Below, in pieces: positions 6,956-8,527 of a stretch of DNA of 8,527 nucleotides. A program made the position numbers and the translations under genes. Location: NCBI GenBank assembly GCA_964538575.1, contig CAZIGG010000124.1, positions 1 to 8,527 of the forward strand. The letters run 5' to 3'. This DNA comes from UBA2336 sp964538575 (GTDB lineage Bacteria; Bacteroidota; Bacteroidia; Cytophagales; Cyclobacteriaceae). The notes beneath the pieces were generated by a model, which was given only the letters and a program-made list of their open reading frames with translations, searched no databases and was not told the DNA's origin. Every line of letters starts with the position of its first letter. Positions within the stretch are counted from its first letter, which is position 1.

Positions 6956-7711
6956 ATGAGCGATACACCGCACACATCCTCAGATATTGATTCTTTGATC
7001 CGGCAGATCGAAGCGCTGACGCTTGAAAAGCAACAGCTCATCAGCCTCGTGTCGCATGATCTTCGTTCTCCGCTGAACCGCGCCTTTGCCCTGTCTGAGT
7101 TGCTGCTGATGGATCAGAAAGGTCTGACAGAATATCAAAAAGATTATCTCGAAAAAATGCGGCTGGTGATTGCCGATGGGCTGGCCATGATGCGGAATCT
7201 TGTTGATTACCGGAACCTTGAATTCAGAAACGTTGACATCAGGCCGGAAAAAATTAATGTGCGGGAGTTCTTGGATAAGCTGATCCGCGAGTTTCAATCC
7301 ATTGCCGATAAAAAAGAAGTGACCATTCAAACAACCCATGCGGATCAGGATCTGTTCATCATTTCCGATAAACAATGTCTTGATCGCGTGCTGAATAACT
7401 TGCTCTCCAATGCGCTTAAGTTTTCAAAACCCGGTAAAAAAGTTTTGATCAGAACTGCGAAGAAATCCGATCAAACCGTACAAATAGAACTGGAAGATGA
7501 GATTGGCGGATTTTCAGCAGAAGAGGAAAAAACGCTTTTCAGTAAATTCAAAAAATATAAAGCCCAGCCAACGGGCAACGAAAGTTCTACAGGGCTGGGA
7601 TTATTTGTCGCTCACGCAATGGCGGAACGGATTGGCGGAACGATTGCCTGCCAGACAATCGAAACTATGGGCAGCACGTTTATTGTAACGTTGCCTGTGA
7701 AAATGGATTAA
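6956..7711 (+). CDS. Soluble sensorless histidine kinase
   Basis: This 251-aa protein contains only a HisKA dimerisation domain and an HATPase_c domain, with no transmembrane segment and no PAS, GAF or receiver domain. The H box SHDLRSPLNR carries the phospho-acceptor His34, after a short coiled-coil-like leader (about 10-30). The N box NNLLSNALKFS is at 147-157. The G1 region reads DEIGGF at 181-186, where the usual DxGxG has Ile at the third position. The F-box-like LFSKFKKYK is near 194-202, and the G2 box STGLGLF is at 211-217. It ends in a normal C-terminal strand. Input must come from partner proteins or the short N-terminus. Its stop overlaps that of the convergent single-domain response regulator, the obvious candidate partner. 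It follows the lipoprotein by 25 bp. The altered G1 box may weaken ATP binding, but kinases with variant G1 boxes can be active. Confidence 0.92.
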   Translation: MSDTPHTSSDIDSLIRQIEALTLEKQQLISLVSHDLRSPLNRAFALSELLLMDQKGLTEYQKDYLEKMRLVIADGLAMMRNLVDYRNLEFRNVDIRPEKINVREFLDKLIREFQSIADKKEVTIQTTHADQDLFIISDKQCLDRVLNNLLSNALKFSKPGKKVLIRTAKKSDQTVQIELEDEIGGFSAEEEKTLFSKFKKYKAQPTGNESSTGLGLFVAHAMAERIGGTIACQTIETMGSTFIVTLPVKMD

Positions 7712-8085
7712 TCGAACAGGTAGTATTCGTCTTCCTTGCCTTCGAGGATGGCCGTAAGGGAATCAATAATGGTGTTGTCTTTAATCACGTAATCACGCAC
7801 ACCGCGTTTGATGAAGCTGAGTACCATGTTGCCGTCATCAATAGCGCTCATCATAATCAGCTTGTTGTTTTCCTTCAGCTTGTTCTTGATTGCTTCGTAA
7901 AATTCGATCCCTGATTTGCCGGGAAGATGGTAATCAACAATATACGCATCGGCAACCGCCTGTCCGTTGGCCAGGCATTCTTCGGCTGACTTAAAAGTCT
8001 TAACCTTATATTTTGGGTTCTTGCTCAGGGAACGCAAAATAAACTCGGCATAAATTTCATCGTCCTCGATGAGGTAAACGTTCAT
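7708..8085 (-). CDS. Single-domain (receiver-only) response regulator
   Basis: This 125-aa protein is one CheY-type receiver and nothing more. The acidic pocket is E7-D8-D9 in LIEDDE, the phospho-acceptor is D51 in VDYHLPG, the switch serine is S80 in MMSAID, and the conserved lysine is K102 in YVIKDN. There is no DNA-binding or enzymatic output domain, so it must act by protein contact or as a phosphorelay intermediate. The C-terminal tail is acidic and aromatic (EDEYYLFD, 118-125), a possible docking peptide. Its stop (7710-7708) shares TTAA with the stop of the convergent histidine kinase, so their transcripts must overlap at the 3' ends. Upstream on the same strand, 93 bp away, lies the small membrane-peptide ORF. 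Partnering with the adjacent kinase is inferred from position only. Confidence 0.93.
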   Translation of the reverse strand: MNVYLIEDDEIYAEFILRSLSKNPKYKVKTFKSAEECLANGQAVADAYIVDYHLPGKSGIEFYEAIKNKLKENNKLIMMSAIDDGNMVLSFIKRGVRDYVIKDNTIIDSLTAILEGKEDEYYLFD

Positions 8086-8123
8086 AACAGCACAATTATC
8101 CGGTACGCAATATAAAAATATTA

Positions 8124-8136
8124 GCCCGAAACGGGC
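8124..8136 (-). terminator. GC-rich hairpin between the small ORF and the receiver gene
   Basis: GCCCG (8124-8128) and CGGGC (8132-8136) form a perfect 5-bp GC stem with a 3-nt loop. On the minus strand it is followed by TAATATTTTTATA, so it could be an intrinsic terminator for the small ORF transcript. It also lies in the 5' region of the receiver gene (start at 8085), so it may instead be a leader attenuator. On the plus strand only GTTTT follows. A nearby 10-bp perfect palindrome, TTTGCGCAAA (8139-8148), could be an operator. Confidence 0.45.
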
Positions 8137-8178
8137 GTTTTGCGCAAAGTTTTTGCCAATAACCGTGTAAAAATAGCA

Positions 8179-8280
8179 TTACAAGCGCATGCCGAAGGCG
8201 CTTGTGGTGAGGATCACAAGAACCGCAACTAATATGCCGATTACCAGAAAAAATGTCCTGCGAAGATTGATTGTTCTCAT
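8179..8280 (-). CDS. 33-aa single-span membrane peptide
   Basis: The reading frame runs from ATG at 8280-8278 to TAA at 8181-8179 and gives MRTINLRRTFF, then LVIGILVAVLVIL, then TTSAFGMRL. A basic head (R2, R7, R8) precedes about 18 hydrophobic residues (10-27) and a short tail, the layout of a one-pass small membrane protein with its N-terminus in the cytoplasm. Support for real translation is the AAGGAGG Shine-Dalgarno 10 nt upstream, far stronger than at any other gene in the window. I do not recognise the family. It has no SPase I or lipobox site that I would trust; TTSAFG could be read as a weak cleavage site, making it a free signal-peptide-like product. It lies 93 bp upstream of the receiver gene on the same strand, with hairpins on both sides. 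Confidence 0.55.
   Translation of the reverse strand: MRTINLRRTFFLVIGILVAVLVILTTSAFGMRL
8181..8205 (-). other. Hairpin overlapping the 3' end and stop of the 33-aa ORF
   Basis: ACAAGCGC (8181-8188) and GCGCTTGT (8198-8205) are perfect 8-bp arms around a 9-nt loop. On the minus strand the loop reads CTTCGGCAT, which contains a CTTCGG tetraloop-like core. The distal arm includes bases of the last sense codon and the stop. AATGCTATTTTTA follows on the minus strand. It could be a transcription terminator, an RNA-stability element, or a structure sensitive to ribosomes finishing the ORF. Confidence 0.45.
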
Positions 8281-8527
8281 ATATGCTGTCCCTCCTTAGA
8301 CTACAAACCTGCCTTAAAGGTTGTATGCGAACAAAAGAATTGTTGTTAAAACGGGGTGTTGAGCTGTTGATTTTTGCTGATAGAGCAAAAGAAAGTGGAT
8401 GTATTGTAGTTTTTGTTGGGGGTAGTTGGCATGTCCTGTGTTATTTTATTGTCTCGATCTTTGGTTGTATATAAAATAGTCCGACTGGAAAAAATAAGAG
8501 GGATAAAATTACTCCCGGTTTTAGTTT
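8281..8527. other. Non-coding right end, 5' region of the small ORF
   Basis: Apart from the Shine-Dalgarno, I see one small hairpin: ACAAACCT (8303-8310) pairs with AGGTTGT (8318-8324), with one bulged base and a 7-nt loop. It lies just upstream of the ribosome-binding site on the minus strand. The region is AT-rich. I found no good TAnnTTTG box with a matching -33 element, no tRNA and no convincing gene. A 67-codon open frame on the plus strand has no ribosome-binding site, no domain and an erratic composition. Confidence 0.5.
8291..8297 (-). promoter_or_regulatory. Strong Shine-Dalgarno for the 33-aa ORF
   Basis: On the minus strand this reads AAGGAGG (followed by GAC), 10 nt before the ATG at 8280. 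It is complementary to the 16S rRNA 3' end. The other genes in the window lack any such site, as is usual in Bacteroidota, so it both decides this start and stands out. Confidence 0.65.

Noticed and set aside
8271..8474. 67-codon open frame on the plus strand at the right end
   Set aside because: No ribosome-binding site, no recognisable domain, Cys/Leu-rich irregular composition, and it lies over the Shine-Dalgarno and leader of the better supported minus-strand small ORF.
1..8527. A multigene defence, CRISPR, phage or biosynthetic system
   Set aside because: Each recognisable gene belongs to a common housekeeping or stress family. There is no direct-repeat array, nuclease-helicase cluster, integrase, transposase or attachment-site pair in the window.

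Overview
This window looks like ordinary chromosomal DNA of a Bacteroidota bacterium, probably of the Cytophagales type. That placement is an inference. It rests on a lipobox lipoprotein with a short SC-type signal, START-domain and LEA-like proteins typical of the phylum, start codons that mostly lack Shine-Dalgarno sequences, and a TAnnTTTG-like -7 box. I see no rRNA, tRNA, CRISPR array, transposase, integrase or phage gene.

Layout, left to right. (i) Minus-strand group, 1-3545: DNA polymerase I (polA), then a secreted START-domain protein, then the first 33 codons of a PLP-dependent threonine/serine dehydratase-like enzyme cut by the left edge. (ii) A 74-bp divergent intergenic region, then a plus-strand long-chain acyl-CoA synthetase (3620-5263). 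(iii) A 64-bp imperfect palindrome that starts at the synthetase stop codon and fills almost all of the convergent gap. (iv) A compact minus-strand pair, 6419-5328: a PHD/EGLN-like 2-oxoglutarate/Fe(II) oxygenase followed 9 bp later by a GTG-started DinB-family protein. (v) A plus-strand pair: LEA-type lipoprotein and a soluble, sensorless histidine kinase. (vi) A convergent minus-strand single-domain response regulator whose stop codon shares the TTAA tetranucleotide with the kinase stop. (vii) A right end with a previously uncalled 33-codon membrane-peptide ORF (8280-8179, minus). It has a strong AAGGAGG ribosome-binding site, and several hairpins lie around it.

Functionally this is a mix of housekeeping genes (DNA repair/replication, fatty-acid activation) and small regulatory or stress genes. 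The convergent kinase and receiver are plausible partners. I do not see a multigene novel defence or biosynthetic system. The points most worth a second look are a DNA polymerase I whose proofreading domain has lost all the canonical catalytic residues, the 64-bp palindrome with octamers at exact 21-bp spacing, the 33-aa membrane peptide with its structured flanks, the HIF-prolyl-hydroxylase-like enzyme, and the stop-overlapping kinase/receiver pair.
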